From NCBI RefSeq assembly GCF_014170305.1, contig NZ_LZZT01000040.1, forward strand, positions 1 through 64,000: DNA of 64,000 bases, read 5' to 3'. Below the pieces are notes generated by a model that saw nothing but the letters and a program-made list of their open reading frames with translations, had not been told where the DNA came from and did not search any database. Of this stretch, positions 34,321 to 44,919 are shown one piece after another. The stretch's first letter is position 1. Each line of letters starts with the position of its first letter. The translations under genes and the position numbers were made by a program. Source of the DNA: Achromobacter sp. UMC71 (GTDB taxonomy: Bacteria > Pseudomonadota > Gammaproteobacteria > Burkholderiales > Burkholderiaceae_B).

Positions 34321-36072
34321 TTAAAACTCGAACATCAGCGTGGCGGCGAAGACCGTGCTTTGTGTCTTCAGGTTGTCGGGCTTTTTCAGGGGCCAGCCGG
34401 CGGACAGGTCGTAGCTGGCATTGATGTAAGGCATGGCGATGCGCCCGCGCAGGCCGGCGACGGCGCCGACCAGGGTGCGGCCGGTCAGGTACTGCGCGGA
34501 CGGGCCGCCGACGCGGCCGGCGTCCAGGCCGGTGTAGAGTTGCTGGCCCAGCAGACCCGTCAACCCCTCCAAGTTCAACGACAGGTCGTTGCGCAGGGTC
34601 CAGCCGTCCTCGGCAGCCAGGGTCATTTGGCCGTCGAAACCGCGCACCGCGTAGCGGTTGCCGATGGTGAGGTAGTCAGCGGGCACGACAGGGGTCTTGG
34701 CGTGCTGGATCTGCCAGTTGGCCTGGTAGGCCATCTGCTGGCCCGCTACCTTGAACGGCAGGTACAGGCCGGCGTTGGCGTTCAGGATGGTGCTGCGCCC
34801 GTTCCAGTCGGGGTCGCCATAGACATAGCCGGACTGGTTCGAAAACTGCGGCAGGGTGCCGCGCACGCCGCCGCCGATGTCCAGCACCATCTGGTCGACG
34901 TAGTGACGATGGCCGTAGCTGAATTCATAGCCGACCACGTCGCGCCGCTGCACTTCGATGTCGACGTCGTTGAGCGTGCTGTTGGCGCGCTTGCGCAGGA
35001 ACTTGAGCACGGCGGTGCCCTTGTAGCTGGCGCCGCGATACGGCACGACGGACACGCCGGCCTCAATCTGCTTGCTGGTGCCGCCGTAGACGATGGGCGC
35101 CTCGAAGCCGGCCACGGTCTGGCGGTAGCGCGATTTGCTGGCGCCGGCGAACAGGGTCCAGTAGCCGAAGGGGATGCTGTAGTTGATGGACGCGGCGCGC
35201 GAGCCGGCGTCGCTGTTGCGCAGGTCGGCGTTGCTGTTCCAGGACACGGACAGCTGGTCGTACAGGAACAGCGGCGAATCCAGCGTGAGCCCGGCGTTGA
35301 CCTGGTTCTTGCCGGTGGCTTCCAGGCCGGCGTTGTCGCCGCCTACGTAGGCGTGCCAGCGCTTGCCGGTGCCGGGCTTGATGAGGATGTCGGACTCGCC
35401 CAGCTCGGGGCCGGGGGCCACGTCGATGCTGGCGTCGGCCTGGCCGGCCAGGCGGCGGATGTTTTCCAGGGCCTGGTCCAGGTCGCGCTGGTTGACGTTG
35501 CCGCCGGGGCCGGTGGGCAGGGCCATGCGCCACCAGCCGGGCGCACCGTCGCTTTTCACGCCGGCGATGCGGCCGGGCACGTAGCGCAGGGTCAGGGTGC
35601 CGCTAGCCAGCGATTGCTCGGGCACCAGCACGCGCGCGGTGATCAGGCCGCGGTCGATCAGCCGGGCCATCAGGTGCTCTTGCAGCAGGCGCAGGCCCTG
35701 GCCGCCGACGCAGTGGTCCCGCGCGGTTTCGCTGTCGCGGCGCAGCCAGCCGGGCGGCTCGGGGCCATCCCAGACGACCTGGCCGAGGGTGAAGCAGGGC
35801 GATTCGGCCGGGAAGGTCAGCGGCCCCTCGCCCGCCACGGGTGCGGCGGGTGTGGACAGCACGTCCGGCCGCTCGGCGGCGCGGGCGCGCTGGGCGTCCA
35901 GTTCCTGTTCCTGGCGGCGTTGGATGTCGCTGGCGCGCGCGGCCGCCTGCGCTGGCGCGGTTTGCGCGGCCACGGGGAATGCACCGATGAAATAGGCCAC
36001 CAATGCAACAGACAGCGACAGCCCGGGAAGGCGCCCCTGCCGGAGGCGGCTTCGCAGTGTGAACTTATGCAC
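34321..36072 (-). CDS. cdiB: CdiB: outer-membrane TpsB transporter
   Basis: This 583-residue protein has a signal peptide (LVAYFIGAFPVAAQ), a charged N-terminal helix region (DIQRRQEQELDAQRARAAER), POTRA-like domains with a cysteine pair (SPCFTLGQV and RDHCVGGQGL), and a C-terminal 16-strand barrel. The barrel carries the L6 motif VRGFDGQ and ends in phenylalanine (ATLMFEF) as needed for insertion by Bam. It exports CdiA. The start is a GTG at 36072; a GGGAG box lies ~30 bp upstream, so an alternative non-ATG start is possible. The cdiB-cdiA-cdiI order is the E. coli-type order, unlike the bcpAIOB order of Burkholderia. Confidence 0.93.
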   Translation of the reverse strand: MHKFTLRSRLRQGRLPGLSLSVALVAYFIGAFPVAAQTAPAQAAARASDIQRRQEQELDAQRARAAERPDVLSTPAAPVAGEGPLTFPAESPCFTLGQVVWDGPEPPGWLRRDSETARDHCVGGQGLRLLQEHLMARLIDRGLITARVLVPEQSLASGTLTLRYVPGRIAGVKSDGAPGWWRMALPTGPGGNVNQRDLDQALENIRRLAGQADASIDVAPGPELGESDILIKPGTGKRWHAYVGGDNAGLEATGKNQVNAGLTLDSPLFLYDQLSVSWNSNADLRNSDAGSRAASINYSIPFGYWTLFAGASKSRYRQTVAGFEAPIVYGGTSKQIEAGVSVVPYRGASYKGTAVLKFLRKRANSTLNDVDIEVQRRDVVGYEFSYGHRHYVDQMVLDIGGGVRGTLPQFSNQSGYVYGDPDWNGRSTILNANAGLYLPFKVAGQQMAYQANWQIQHAKTPVVPADYLTIGNRYAVRGFDGQMTLAAEDGWTLRNDLSLNLEGLTGLLGQQLYTGLDAGRVGGPSAQYLTGRTLVGAVAGLRGRIAMPYINASYDLSAGWPLKKPDNLKTQSTVFAATLMFEF

Positions 36073-36346
36073 TTGTTTCTTATTGAAATGACTAGTTTCT
36101 CCCTATAACGGAAGAGACTCGGACTAATTAAGCGCAAATCTCAATTTATGCCGTTTGTTGACGAATGATCCGGCATACATTGGCGACAACGCCCCCCATA
36201 GCGATACATGTTTCGTAACAGATAACCGTTCCCCGATAACTTAACGAGAAATTGGGGCTGCATCTATGGGAAGAGTCTGAGATTTCCCTGGCCGTCCAAG
36301 CCGGTCTGCCTGTATCGGCCTGCCGCGCTATGCCAAAATCGCGCCC

Positions 36347-37108
36347 ATGCCGACCGACAACCGCCTGCTCCCCTCCGCCCTCGCCGCCCAGACGGCACAA
36401 TTGCCCGCCGCCTGGCAGGCCGCGCTACGCGCCCCCCGCGTGGCCGACGCCCTGCGCGCCGTGACCGCCCACGTGGAAAAGCGGCTGGCCGAAGGCGCGG
36501 TGGTGTATCCGGCCACGCCGTTTCGGGCGCTGCACGGGCTGGCGCCGTCGGATGTACGGGTGGTGATCCTGGGGCAGGACCCCTATCACGGGCCCGGCCA
36601 GGCGCAGGGGCTGGCGTTTTCGGTGCCGGACGACTGCAAGCGCCCGCCCAGCTTGCGCAACATCTTCAATGAGATCGCCCAGGAATACCCCGGTACGGCG
36701 CTGCCCGCCGGCAACGACCTGAGCCCCTGGGCCGACCAGGGCGTGCTGCTGCTCAATACCGCATTGACAGTGGAAGACGGCCAGCCGGCATCCCATGCCA
36801 AGCGCGGCTGGGAAACCGTGACCGATGCGCTGATCGCGCGGGTGGCGCAGGACCCCTCGCCCAAGGCATTCCTGCTATGGGGCGCCCATGCCCAGGCCAA
36901 GCAGGCGTTGCTTCCCAGCAACAGCGGCCATCTGGTGCTGATGTCCAATCACCCCTCGCCGCTTTCCGCCCGGCGCCCCCCGGTTCCCTTCCTGGGTTGC
37001 GGGCACTTTCTGGCGACCAACCGCTGGCTGGTCGACCAAGGGAAAAACCCTATTGATTGGGCGCTGGACAAAAAAATAATTCCCATGCAGGGCGAATTCG
37101 GGTTATGA
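36347..37108 (+). CDS. ung: Uracil-DNA glycosylase, family 1
   Basis: This 253-residue enzyme has the catalytic water-activating motif VVILGQDPYHGPGQAQGLAF and the DNA-intercalation loop NHPSPLSARR, both diagnostic of Ung. It removes uracil from DNA as the first step of base excision repair. The ATG at 36347 gives the usual length plus a short N-terminal extension. It is divergent from cdiB across 274 bp that hold both promoters; I see no clear operator there. It marks the return to ordinary chromosomal composition. Confidence 0.95.
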   Translation: MPTDNRLLPSALAAQTAQLPAAWQAALRAPRVADALRAVTAHVEKRLAEGAVVYPATPFRALHGLAPSDVRVVILGQDPYHGPGQAQGLAFSVPDDCKRPPSLRNIFNEIAQEYPGTALPAGNDLSPWADQGVLLLNTALTVEDGQPASHAKRGWETVTDALIARVAQDPSPKAFLLWGAHAQAKQALLPSNSGHLVLMSNHPSPLSARRPPVPFLGCGHFLATNRWLVDQGKNPIDWALDKKIIPMQGEFGL

Positions 37109-37385
37109 TCGCCGCACTGCACAAAACGAGTTCGGCATTTACCGCCTTGATTTAGCGGAAGTTTTAGCAGTCTGCCGGGCAACCAAGCCCAGCCCCATGC
37201 CGAACATCATCGATTCCTGACCTCCTTTCCTTTCGCCCTGCGTTCCAAGCAGTATCAAGAGAACGCGCCACGCGCACGGTTGATTCGGTCGGCACGATGC
37301 TCCATCAACCGTCGCCTGGATCCGGCCGCCTAATCCCCTGGCCCGACCAAGCACTGCGTCGCATTTTTCGCGGCAAGGGAAAGTA

Positions 37386-39173
37386 ATGTCTTTCGAAACC
37401 CTGGGTCTCGCACCCGCCCTGTTGTCGGCCGTTCAAGAAGCTGGCTTCAATACCCCCACCCCCGTTCAAGCTTCGGCCATTCCGCAAGCGCTGGCCGGTC
37501 ACGACCTGATGGTGTCCTCGCAGACGGGCAGCGGCAAGACCGCCGCCTTCATGCTGCCGGCCCTGCACCGCATTGCCCAGATGCCCGCCAACAAGGGCGT
37601 CGGCGTGCAAGTGCTGGTGCTGACCCCGACCCGCGAACTGGCCCTGCAAGTCACCGAAGCCACCGCCACCTACGGCCGCAAGCTGGCTGACCTGCGCACC
37701 GCCACCGTCGTGGGCGGCATGCCTTACGGCGCCCAACTGAAGGCCCTGTCGCGTCGCGTTGACGTGCTGGTCGCCACCCCGGGCCGCCTGATCGACCACC
37801 TGCAGTCGGGCCGCGTCAAGCTCAACACCGTGCACACGCTGGTGCTGGACGAAGCCGACCGCATGCTGGACATGGGCTTCATCGAAGATATCGAGACCAT
37901 CGTCAGCCGCCTGCCCGCGGAACGCCAGACGCTGCTGTTCTCGGCCACCCTGGACGGCACCATCGCCAAGCTGGCGGCGCGCATGATGCGCGACCCGCAG
38001 CGCATCGAGATGGCCGGCTCCAAGGAAAAGCACACCAACATCACGCAAAGCCTGCTGTACGCGGACGATGCCAGCCACAAGATGCAGCTGCTGGATCACG
38101 TGCTGCGCGATGCCTCGCTGGACCAAGCCATCGTTTTCACGTCGACCAAGCGCGGCGCTGACGACCTGGCCGACCGCCTGGCCGACCAAGGCTTTGCCGC
38201 CGCCGCCCTGCACGGCGACATGAACCAGCGCCAACGCACCCGCACGCTGTCGCAACTGCAACGCGGCCAGCTGCGTATCCTGGTTGCCACCGACGTGGCC
38301 GCCCGCGGCATCGACGTGCAAGGCATCAGCCACGCCGTCAACTTCGACCTGCCGATGCAAGCCGAAGACTACGTGCACCGTATCGGCCGTACCGGCCGCG
38401 CCGGCCGCAATGGCCTGGCGTTCACGCTGGCCACGCACTCCGAGCGCCACAAGGTTCGCCGCATCGAGCACTACATCGGTCAATCGATCACCCCTGAAGT
38501 GATCGCCGGCCTGGAACCGAAGCGCACCCCGCGTCCGTCGACCGGCGCTGCGCCGCGCGGCGGCAAGCCTTTCGGCAAGCGCCCCGGCGGCTTCGGCGGC
38601 GGCTACCAAGGCAACCGTGACGGCGGCTCGCGTGAAGGCCGTTCTTTCGGCGGCCCGCGTGGCGAGTTCAAGCCGCGTGAAGGCGGTTACCAAGGCGCCC
38701 GCGACGGCGCCCCGCGCGAAGGCGGCTACCAAGGCAACCGCCCGTTCGGCGACCGCCCGGCCCGCTCGTTCGGCGATCGCCCCAGCTTCGGTGACCGTCC
38801 CCAACGCGAAGGCGGCTACCAGGGCAATCGCCCCTTCGGTGACCGTCCCCCGCGTGAAGGCGGCTTCCGCGGCGGCGACCGCGATGCCCGCCCCAGCTTC
38901 AGCGACCGCCCTGCTTTTGGCGACCGCCCCCAGCGCGATCCGCGTCCGTTCAACGAACGCGCTCCCCGTGAAGGCGGTTTCCGCGGCGCCGACCGTGACG
39001 CCCGCCCCAGCTTCAGCGATCGTCCCAGCTTTGGCGACCGTCCGCAGCGCGAAGGCGGCTTCCGTGGCGGCGACCGTCCGGAAGGCGGTTTCCGCGGCAA
39101 GCCCACGTTCGACAAGCGCCCCGGCGGCCCCGCCAAGCGCTTCGCCAAGCCGGCCGGCGACCGCCGCGGCTAA
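37386..39173 (+). CDS. rhlE: DEAD-box RNA helicase RhlE with long repetitive basic tail
   Basis: This 595-residue protein has all helicase motifs: SQTGSGKTAAF, PTRELA, ATPGRLIDHL, DEADRMLDMGF, SATLDGTI, ATDVAARGIDVQ and HRIGRTGRAGR. The helicase core ends near residue 380; the remaining ~215 residues are low-complexity repeats of REGGYQGNRPFGDRP and REGGFRGGDRDARPSF type, rich in Gly, Arg and Asp. Such tails bind RNA and can promote condensates. It has a ~280-bp leader after ung and two tandem hairpins downstream, so it is probably monocistronic. Confidence 0.95.
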   Translation: MSFETLGLAPALLSAVQEAGFNTPTPVQASAIPQALAGHDLMVSSQTGSGKTAAFMLPALHRIAQMPANKGVGVQVLVLTPTRELALQVTEATATYGRKLADLRTATVVGGMPYGAQLKALSRRVDVLVATPGRLIDHLQSGRVKLNTVHTLVLDEADRMLDMGFIEDIETIVSRLPAERQTLLFSATLDGTIAKLAARMMRDPQRIEMAGSKEKHTNITQSLLYADDASHKMQLLDHVLRDASLDQAIVFTSTKRGADDLADRLADQGFAAAALHGDMNQRQRTRTLSQLQRGQLRILVATDVAARGIDVQGISHAVNFDLPMQAEDYVHRIGRTGRAGRNGLAFTLATHSERHKVRRIEHYIGQSITPEVIAGLEPKRTPRPSTGAAPRGGKPFGKRPGGFGGGYQGNRDGGSREGRSFGGPRGEFKPREGGYQGARDGAPREGGYQGNRPFGDRPARSFGDRPSFGDRPQREGGYQGNRPFGDRPPREGGFRGGDRDARPSFSDRPAFGDRPQRDPRPFNERAPREGGFRGADRDARPSFSDRPSFGDRPQREGGFRGGDRPEGGFRGKPTFDKRPGGPAKRFAKPAGDRRG

Positions 39174-39188
39174 GCCCCGAACGGCGCA

Positions 39189-39259
39189 TTGACCGGGCCG
39201 GCCTCCGGCCCGTCAATTCCCCCAAGCAAACCCCGCGCCTGTCGCGGGGTTTGTTTTTT
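39189..39259 (+). terminator. Tandem hairpins ending rhlE
   Basis: A GC-rich imperfect hairpin (39189-39216, TTGACCGGGCCGG with its near-complement) is followed by a classical intrinsic terminator: CAAACCCCGCG (39227-39237), 5-base loop, CGCGGGGTTTG (39243-39253) and six T. Confidence 0.93.
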
Positions 39260-39296
39260 GGGAAAATGCTTGCTTACCGACGATCCGTTTCCCGAC

Positions 39297-40484
39297 ATGC
39301 AACGCCCCGCCCCAGCCAATCTGCCCCCGCTCTCTTCAGCCGCCCAGGCGCACAGCGATGCCGCCAGCGCCCATCTGCGCGCCGCGATCGCCGCCGCGTC
39401 GGGCTGGCTGCCGTTTGATCACTGGATGGCGGAAGCGCTGTACGCCCCCGGGCTGGGCTATTACGCGGCAGGCAACGTCAAGCTGGCCGAACCGGATGCC
39501 GATGGCCGCACGCCCGCCGGCGACTTCGTCACCGCGCCGCAATTGACGCCGCTGTTTGCCCGCACGCTGGCGCGCCAGGCCGCCCAGGTGCTGCGCCAGA
39601 CCGGCACGCACACGGTGCTGGAGTTCGGCGCCGGCACCGGCGCGCTGGCCGAAGGCGTGCTGCGCGAGCTGGACGCGCTGGGGTTGGCGGATACGCAATA
39701 CCTGATTCTGGAAGTCTCGGCCGACCTGCGGGCGCGCCAGGCCGAACGGTTGGCGCCGTTCGGCGCGCGCGTGCAATGGCTCGATGCGCTGCCGCAACGC
39801 TTTCGCGGCTGCGTGCTGGCCAACGAGGTGCTGGACGCCATGCCCGTGTCGCTGTTTACCTGGAGCGCCGACGGCAAGGTGCTGGAGCGCGGCGTGGCCG
39901 TGGATGCGGAGCAGGGCTTCGCCTGGGAAGACCGCCCCGCCTCGCCTCGCCTGGCCGCCGCGGTGGCAGCGCGCATGCCAGCGCTGCCCGGCTACGTGTC
40001 CGAAATCAATCTACAGGGCGAAGCCTGGATCGATGCGATGGGCGCCTGGCTGGAGCACGGCGCGGCGCTGCTGGTGGACTACGGTTTTCCGCGCAGCGAG
40101 TACTACCACCCGCAACGCGCCGGCGGCACGCTGATGTGCCACCTGCGCCACCACGCGCACGGCGACCCGTTCACCGCCCCCGGGCTGCAGGACATCACGG
40201 CGCACGTGGACTTCACCGCCATGGCCGATGCGGCGCTGGCGGCTGGGCTGCAGGTGCTGGGCTACACATCGCAGGCGCGCTTCCTGATGAACGCGGGCCT
40301 GATGGAACTGCTGGCGCAGCTGGACCCCAGCGATGCGCAAGCCTATGCGCAGGCGGTGGCGCCGGTGCAAAAGCTGTTGTCCGAAGCCGAGATGGGCGAG
40401 TTGTTCAAGGTGCTGGCCGTGGGCCGGGGCATGACGGAACCGCTGCTTGGCTTTGCCCGTGGCGACAGGCTGGGCAAGCTGTAG
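39297..40484 (+). CDS. MidA/NDUFAF7-like SAM-dependent methyltransferase (COG1565)
   Basis: This 395-residue protein has a SAM-binding motif LEFGAGTGALAEGVL near residue 106, followed by YLILEVSADLRARQ and CVLANEVLDAMPVSLF, as in COG1565 proteins related to the mitochondrial complex I assembly methyltransferase NDUFAF7. The glycine-rich GLGYYAAG segment near residue 55 and LLVDYGFPRSEYYHP are also typical. It probably methylates an arginine of a partner protein; the bacterial target is not known. The ATG at 39297 is chosen because the frame upstream runs into the rhlE terminator. It is convergent with cca. Confidence 0.87.
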   Translation: MQRPAPANLPPLSSAAQAHSDAASAHLRAAIAAASGWLPFDHWMAEALYAPGLGYYAAGNVKLAEPDADGRTPAGDFVTAPQLTPLFARTLARQAAQVLRQTGTHTVLEFGAGTGALAEGVLRELDALGLADTQYLILEVSADLRARQAERLAPFGARVQWLDALPQRFRGCVLANEVLDAMPVSLFTWSADGKVLERGVAVDAEQGFAWEDRPASPRLAAAVAARMPALPGYVSEINLQGEAWIDAMGAWLEHGAALLVDYGFPRSEYYHPQRAGGTLMCHLRHHAHGDPFTAPGLQDITAHVDFTAMADAALAAGLQVLGYTSQARFLMNAGLMELLAQLDPSDAQAYAQAVAPVQKLLSEAEMGELFKVLAVGRGMTEPLLGFARGDRLGKL

Positions 40485-40517
40485 CGCCTGGCTGCGGCAA
40501 CGGCAAGACGCCGCCAG

Positions 40518-41621
40518 TCACCCCGCGCGCAGGCACTGCAAGCGCGCATCGCGCACGCTTTGTTTAATGCGCGCCGGATCACCGGCGCAGGCGCGCGCAA
40601 TGGCGCCGGCATCCACGCCGCGCACCGCATTCACCCGCAGCCGCCAGGCATCGCGGTCCACGGGCCGCAGCACCGACACGGTATCCAGCAGATCGAAAAA
40701 GCGCTCGGGCTTGCGCAGCGCATCCGCGCGTTCGATCAAGGCCAGTTGCGCATCGGCGGCATCGCCCTCGGGCACGTCTATGGCATCCAGGCCCGCCAGC
40801 ATCTCGGGCAGCAAGCGCGCGTAGTCGTTGCATTCGGCAGGCACGCGCATGCGCCGGCCCAGCGCCTCGCGGTCGGGCGACAGCCGGCACAGCAAGGCGT
40901 AGCGGCCCGGCAGCGACAGGCCCAGCCCGGCGGCACGATCGATGTCTGCGCCCGTGGTGTCCGATGCAAGCAGTTCGGGCATCACGCGCGCCAGCGCGCC
41001 GGACTGGTGCAGCACGTCGAGCATGCGCGACGGTGCGGCGGCCATCAAGCCGCGTGACAGTTCCTTCCAGACGCGTTCGGCCACCAGGGCATCGGCCTCG
41101 CCGGCCTGGACCATGCGGCGGCACAGGTCCAGGGTTTCAGGGGCCACGCGAAAATCGGTAAAGCGCGCGGCGAAGCGGGCCAGGCGCAGGATGCGCACGG
41201 GGTCTTCTTCAAAGGCTTCGCCCACGTGTCGGAACACGCGCGCCTGCACGTCGGCCGCGCCGCCCAGGGGGTCGACCAGCCCGCCCTCCGGCAACTGCGC
41301 GATGGCGTTGACCGTCAGGTCGCGGCGGCGCAGGTCTTCTTCGAGCGTGACGTCGGCCCCGGTGTAGAAGGTAAAGCCCTTGTAGCCGCGGCCCGACTTG
41401 CGTTCGGTGCGCGCCAGCGCGTATTCCTCTTTGGTGACCGGGTGCAGGAACACCGGGAAGTCGCCGCCCACCGGGATGAAACCGCGCCGCGCCATGTCTT
41501 CGGGCGTGGCGCCGACCACCACCCAGTCATGGTCGCCCGGCGTCAGGCCGAGCAGCGCGTCGCGCACCGCCCCGCCCACGATATAGACCTGCAACCCTTG
41601 CGTTGCCCTGTCCTGCGTCAT
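40518..41621 (-). CDS. cca: CCA-adding tRNA nucleotidyltransferase
   Basis: This 367-residue class II nucleotidyltransferase has [15 protein letters not shown] (residues 12-26) and the metal-binding DHDWVVVG, followed by [28 protein letters not shown] and the C-terminal helical domain. It adds or repairs the 3' CCA of tRNA. The length indicates the form without the C-terminal HD phosphohydrolase domain of E. coli Cca. Its ATG overlaps the stop of the slt gene by 4 bp (TCAT), so translation is probably coupled. Confidence 0.92.
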   Translation of the reverse strand: MTQDRATQGLQVYIVGGAVRDALLGLTPGDHDWVVVGATPEDMARRGFIPVGGDFPVFLHPVTKEEYALARTERKSGRGYKGFTFYTGADVTLEEDLRRRDLTVNAIAQLPEGGLVDPLGGAADVQARVFRHVGEAFEEDPVRILRLARFAARFTDFRVAPETLDLCRRMVQAGEADALVAERVWKELSRGLMAAAPSRMLDVLHQSGALARVMPELLASDTTGADIDRAAGLGLSLPGRYALLCRLSPDREALGRRMRVPAECNDYARLLPEMLAGLDAIDVPEGDAADAQLALIERADALRKPERFFDLLDTVSVLRPVDRDAWRLRVNAVRGVDAGAIARACAGDPARIKQSVRDARLQCLRAG

Positions 41622-43759
41622 GGCAAGTTGGTGGTTTCCGCACCCAGCGGCACGATGTTGCCCAGGCGCTCTTTCAGGGACTGCGGCTGGCCGGTGAACA
41701 TGGCGGCGTAGTAGACGGAGTTGGACATCACGTTCTTGACGTAGGTGCGGGTTTCGTTGAACGGGATGGTCTCGGCGAAGATCGCGCCTTCGACGGGATG
41801 CGTGAAGGTCGAACGCCAGTTGTGCGGACGGCGCGGCCCGGCGTTGTAGCCGGCGCTGGCCAGCATCTGCGAGCCATTCAGGTCGCGCAGCACCATGTTC
41901 AGGTAGTTGGTGCCCAGCTCGGTGTTGGTGTCGAAATCGTTGACGCTGTCGGGCGTGAAGTTGCTCATGCCGATCTTGCCGGCAACCCATTTGGCCGTGG
42001 CGGGCATCAGCTGCATCAGGCCCGAGGCGCCCACGTGCGACCGCGCATCCATGATGAAGCGGGATTCCTGGCGGATCAGGCCGTAGACCCAGGCCGGGTC
42101 CAGCGCGATGGCGTTGGCCTTGGCGGTAACGCGGCCTTCGAACGGCGCGATGAAGCGCTGGCTGAAGTCGAATTCCTTTTCGGTACGGTCAGACGTGTTG
42201 ACCACGCGGTCGTAGATGTTTTCAGCGCGGGCCAATTCGGCGGCGGCGATCAGTTGGCGGTCGGTCATGCCGCGCAGCGCGAAGTTCCATTCGGGCACGG
42301 CTTCCTGGCGCCAGCCCAGGCGGAACAGTTGCACGGCGCGCCGCAGGCCGGGGTTGGCGCGGGCTTCGGCGATTTCGCGGTCGCTGATGGGCGCGGGACG
42401 CGGCGGCACGGTGATGCGCCGGCCGAGTTCCTCGGCGGATAGCTGGCCGTAGAAATCGAAGCGGTCGGCAATGCTGGCATAGGCGGCGTTGGCCTGCTCG
42501 CGGCGGCCGGTTGCGGCCAGGCCGCGCGCCTTCCAGTAGACCCAGGACGGATCCGCCTGCTGCGCGGCGGGCATCTGGTCGATGGACTCGATGACCCACT
42601 TCCAGTCGATCTTGGGTTGGCGCAGCGCGGCGCGCACCTTCCAGCCGGCGTTGTAGTCCGTCATACGGATGTGGCCGGCCTCGTGGTACCAGTCGTCGGC
42701 GCGGCTATCCAGGTTGAGCGCGGCGACCAGGGCGTACTGGCCGCGGATCCAGGCCAGGTTCGACTTGGCCATGGACTTGGCCCATTCGCGCCGCAGATAG
42801 GAATCGGCGACGTTGATGTCGGAACGCGCCAGGCGCGCCAGCGCGATGGTGACCAGTTCTTTTTCGTTGCGGCCCACGGGCAGGCGGTCTTGCCGCGTCA
42901 GCCAGCGCATCGGGTCCTTGATGAGGACGTCGTAGGTTTTCTGGTCGCGCGGCTCGAACATGTACTGCACGAACTTGCGGGCATCGGTGGTCTTGTTGGC
43001 CTCGATGGCGTCGCGCAGTTGGGGTTCGAGCTCATCCCAGCCCAGGATGCGATCGGCGACCAGCTGGTCATACAGGGCCCAGCAGGCGCCGCCCGGCGCG
43101 AACGCGGCGATGGCCTGCGCGGCCGTGGCGCGCTGGCCGGTCATGTGCTTGGCGTCCAGGATGGCGCATTCGACCTGGGCGTTGGTGTTCTTGACGGGCG
43201 CGAGCTTGCGCACGGTTTCGAAGTCGCCGCTGCGCGCCGCGGCCAGCAGCCAGTCGGCGCGCAGCCGGTCGGCCAGGTAGGCATCGGGATTGGCGCTGAT
43301 GAACTTCTGCAGATCGGCGTTGGGCCGCCCGCCCGCGGGGGGGGTCCAGAGCTGATAGCGCAACAGCCAGTATTCGGGGTACATGCCCAGCGGATCGGGC
43401 TTGGCTTGCGGCACCAGGGCGCCGAGCACCGACCACTGCTTGCGGTTCATGGCTTCGCGCGCGGCCACCACGGCGGCCAGCGCCGGCGTGTCAGCGGTGG
43501 GCGGCAGGCCGGCCAGCACGGCCGGTGGCACGGCAATGGCCGGCTGCGGCGCTTGCACTGCGGGCTGGGGCTGTGGATTGACGGCGGCGCTGCGCTGCTG
43601 GGCGTCGACCGGCGCACAGGCGGCGGTGAACAGGGCCAACAGCGGCAACCAGCGGCGCAGGCCATGGCGGGCATCGCTGGACTGCGGGGATTTCCCGGCG
43701 GTTTTCTGATACCGTCCGGAGTGCGAGGCCGTGGCCATGTCGTTGCGCAAGTGCTTCAT
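41618..43759 (-). CDS. Soluble lytic murein transglycosylase (Slt70-like), predicted lipoprotein
   Basis: This ~713-residue protein has an N-terminal signal with a lipobox-like LFTAACAP, so it may be membrane-anchored instead of soluble. A long superhelical region (residues ~100-540) precedes the catalytic SLT domain with ESRF in [20 protein letters not shown] near residue 567, then [14 protein letters not shown] and [20 protein letters not shown]. It cleaves peptidoglycan to 1,6-anhydro products. The start at 43759 follows AAGG with 7-bp spacing; an upstream frame extends further. It lies upstream of and overlaps cca. Confidence 0.9.
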   Translation of the reverse strand: MKHLRNDMATASHSGRYQKTAGKSPQSSDARHGLRRWLPLLALFTAACAPVDAQQRSAAVNPQPQPAVQAPQPAIAVPPAVLAGLPPTADTPALAAVVAAREAMNRKQWSVLGALVPQAKPDPLGMYPEYWLLRYQLWTPPAGGRPNADLQKFISANPDAYLADRLRADWLLAAARSGDFETVRKLAPVKNTNAQVECAILDAKHMTGQRATAAQAIAAFAPGGACWALYDQLVADRILGWDELEPQLRDAIEANKTTDARKFVQYMFEPRDQKTYDVLIKDPMRWLTRQDRLPVGRNEKELVTIALARLARSDINVADSYLRREWAKSMAKSNLAWIRGQYALVAALNLDSRADDWYHEAGHIRMTDYNAGWKVRAALRQPKIDWKWVIESIDQMPAAQQADPSWVYWKARGLAATGRREQANAAYASIADRFDFYGQLSAEELGRRITVPPRPAPISDREIAEARANPGLRRAVQLFRLGWRQEAVPEWNFALRGMTDRQLIAAAELARAENIYDRVVNTSDRTEKEFDFSQRFIAPFEGRVTAKANAIALDPAWVYGLIRQESRFIMDARSHVGASGLMQLMPATAKWVAGKIGMSNFTPDSVNDFDTNTELGTNYLNMVLRDLNGSQMLASAGYNAGPRRPHNWRSTFTHPVEGAIFAETIPFNETRTYVKNVMSNSVYYAAMFTGQPQSLKERLGNIVPLGAETTNLP

Positions 43760-43907
43760 GCGCCGGCCTTGCTCGCGGCTTGAGGGTCTGCGCAATGGTG
43801 CGCGCTGCTGTTGGCGCGGTGGTTGGCGCGGTGGTTCCCACGGTTATTCGCGTTGTTGTTGATCCGCATTGTCGCCTTCATTTTTTCACCCCTGTTACAG
43901 CTACCGC

Positions 43908-44582
43908 ATGACTACGCAAAATACTCCAGAGGATACCGCAGTCCAGCTACGCACGCGATTGCGGAAATTGCGTGCCGAACTGCCTGAAGACCAACGCAGC
44001 CGCGGCGGTTTGCTGATGCGCGCGCGCCTGTTCACCTGGCTCAATGTGGCCCGCGACGAAGCCGTGCGCGCCGGCCGCCCGGCGCCCGCCACCGTGGCCG
44101 CCTTCTGGCCCATGCAGGACGAGCCCGACCTGCGTCCGCTGCTCGAGCAATGGATCGACAACGGCGTCACCGTCGCGCTGCCGGTGGTGCGTGAACGCAA
44201 CGCTCCCCTGGTCTTCCTGCCCTGGACCCCCGACGCCGAACTGCGCGCCGGCCCCTATGGCATCCAGGAACCCGTCCACGGCGCCGAAGTGCTGCCCGAC
44301 GTGCTGCTGGTGCCCACGCTGGGCTACACCGAATCCGGCGACCGCCTGGGCTATGGCGGCGGCTATTACGACCGCACCCTGGCGGCGTTGCGCGATCGCG
44401 GCCATGCCTTCACCACCATCGGCGTGGCCTGGAGCTGCGGCGAGCTGGATCCCGGCTACCTGCCGGCCGCCCACGATTTCCGGCTGGACGCGGTGATCAC
44501 GCCGGACGGCTGGGTGCCGCATGCCCCGCAACAAGCGCCCGGCCAGGGCGGCGCCACGCTGCATACCTACACGCTGCGCTGA
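43908..44582 (+). CDS. 5-formyltetrahydrofolate cyclo-ligase
   Basis: This 224-residue protein of the MTHFS family has RTRLRKLRAELPEDQRSRGG at the N-terminus, VALPVVRERNAPLVFLPWTP in the centre, and the nucleotide-binding signature DRLGYGGGYYDRTLA near residue 145. It converts 5-formyl-THF to 5,10-methenyl-THF with ATP. ATG 43908 is favoured over the upstream in-frame start because the family begins near here. It is divergent from slt and is followed by a long regulatory gap before the ATP-grasp operon. Confidence 0.9.
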   Translation: MTTQNTPEDTAVQLRTRLRKLRAELPEDQRSRGGLLMRARLFTWLNVARDEAVRAGRPAPATVAAFWPMQDEPDLRPLLEQWIDNGVTVALPVVRERNAPLVFLPWTPDAELRAGPYGIQEPVHGAEVLPDVLLVPTLGYTESGDRLGYGGGYYDRTLAALRDRGHAFTTIGVAWSCGELDPGYLPAAHDFRLDAVITPDGWVPHAPQQAPGQGGATLHTYTLR

Positions 44583-44599
44583 CGCACCGGTTTCGCCCC

Positions 44600-44628
44600 A
44601 AGGCTTGCACCAATGTGGTGCAAGCCTT
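44600..44628. promoter_or_regulatory. NtrC-type binding palindrome
   Basis: A perfect 12-bp inverted repeat AAGGCTTGCACC / GGTGCAAGCCTT around 5 bp contains TGCACC-N5-GGTGCA, the classical NtrC enhancer consensus. It is about 320 bp upstream of a sigma-54 promoter that reads into the Anbu operon, a workable enhancer distance. It lies 18 bp after the upstream gene's stop and lacks a U-tract, so it is less likely a terminator. Confidence 0.75.
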
Positions 44629-44919
44629 ATGATCAGTCCCTTATATTCACGGCTGCCGCCTGGCGCGGCGCTCCGGCGGGACGACGCCCGCAGTTTTCCC
44701 GCGCGGCCCCGTTATCGAGCCGTCCATCCTGGATCGCAGCTGCGGCACCAAGCCGTGCCGCGGCCGCCATTGCCCCGGCCTGAAGGCGTTTTCTCTTCCG
44801 GCCGCGCCCATCGCCCCATTCCCGCCCCGGCCGGCACCTAGCGTTCACCCGGGGCTAGCCATATGACGCCTGGCGGAGGATATTCTTCCCAAGGGCGGCC
44901 CCGTTTGTCCGCGCAAAGC

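Noticed and set aside
44735-44760. Second possible NtrC half-site pair (GCAC and GTGC) upstream of the Anbu operon
   Set aside because: The spacing is six instead of seven bases between GCAC and GTGC, and the flanks do not match; it is not a convincing site.
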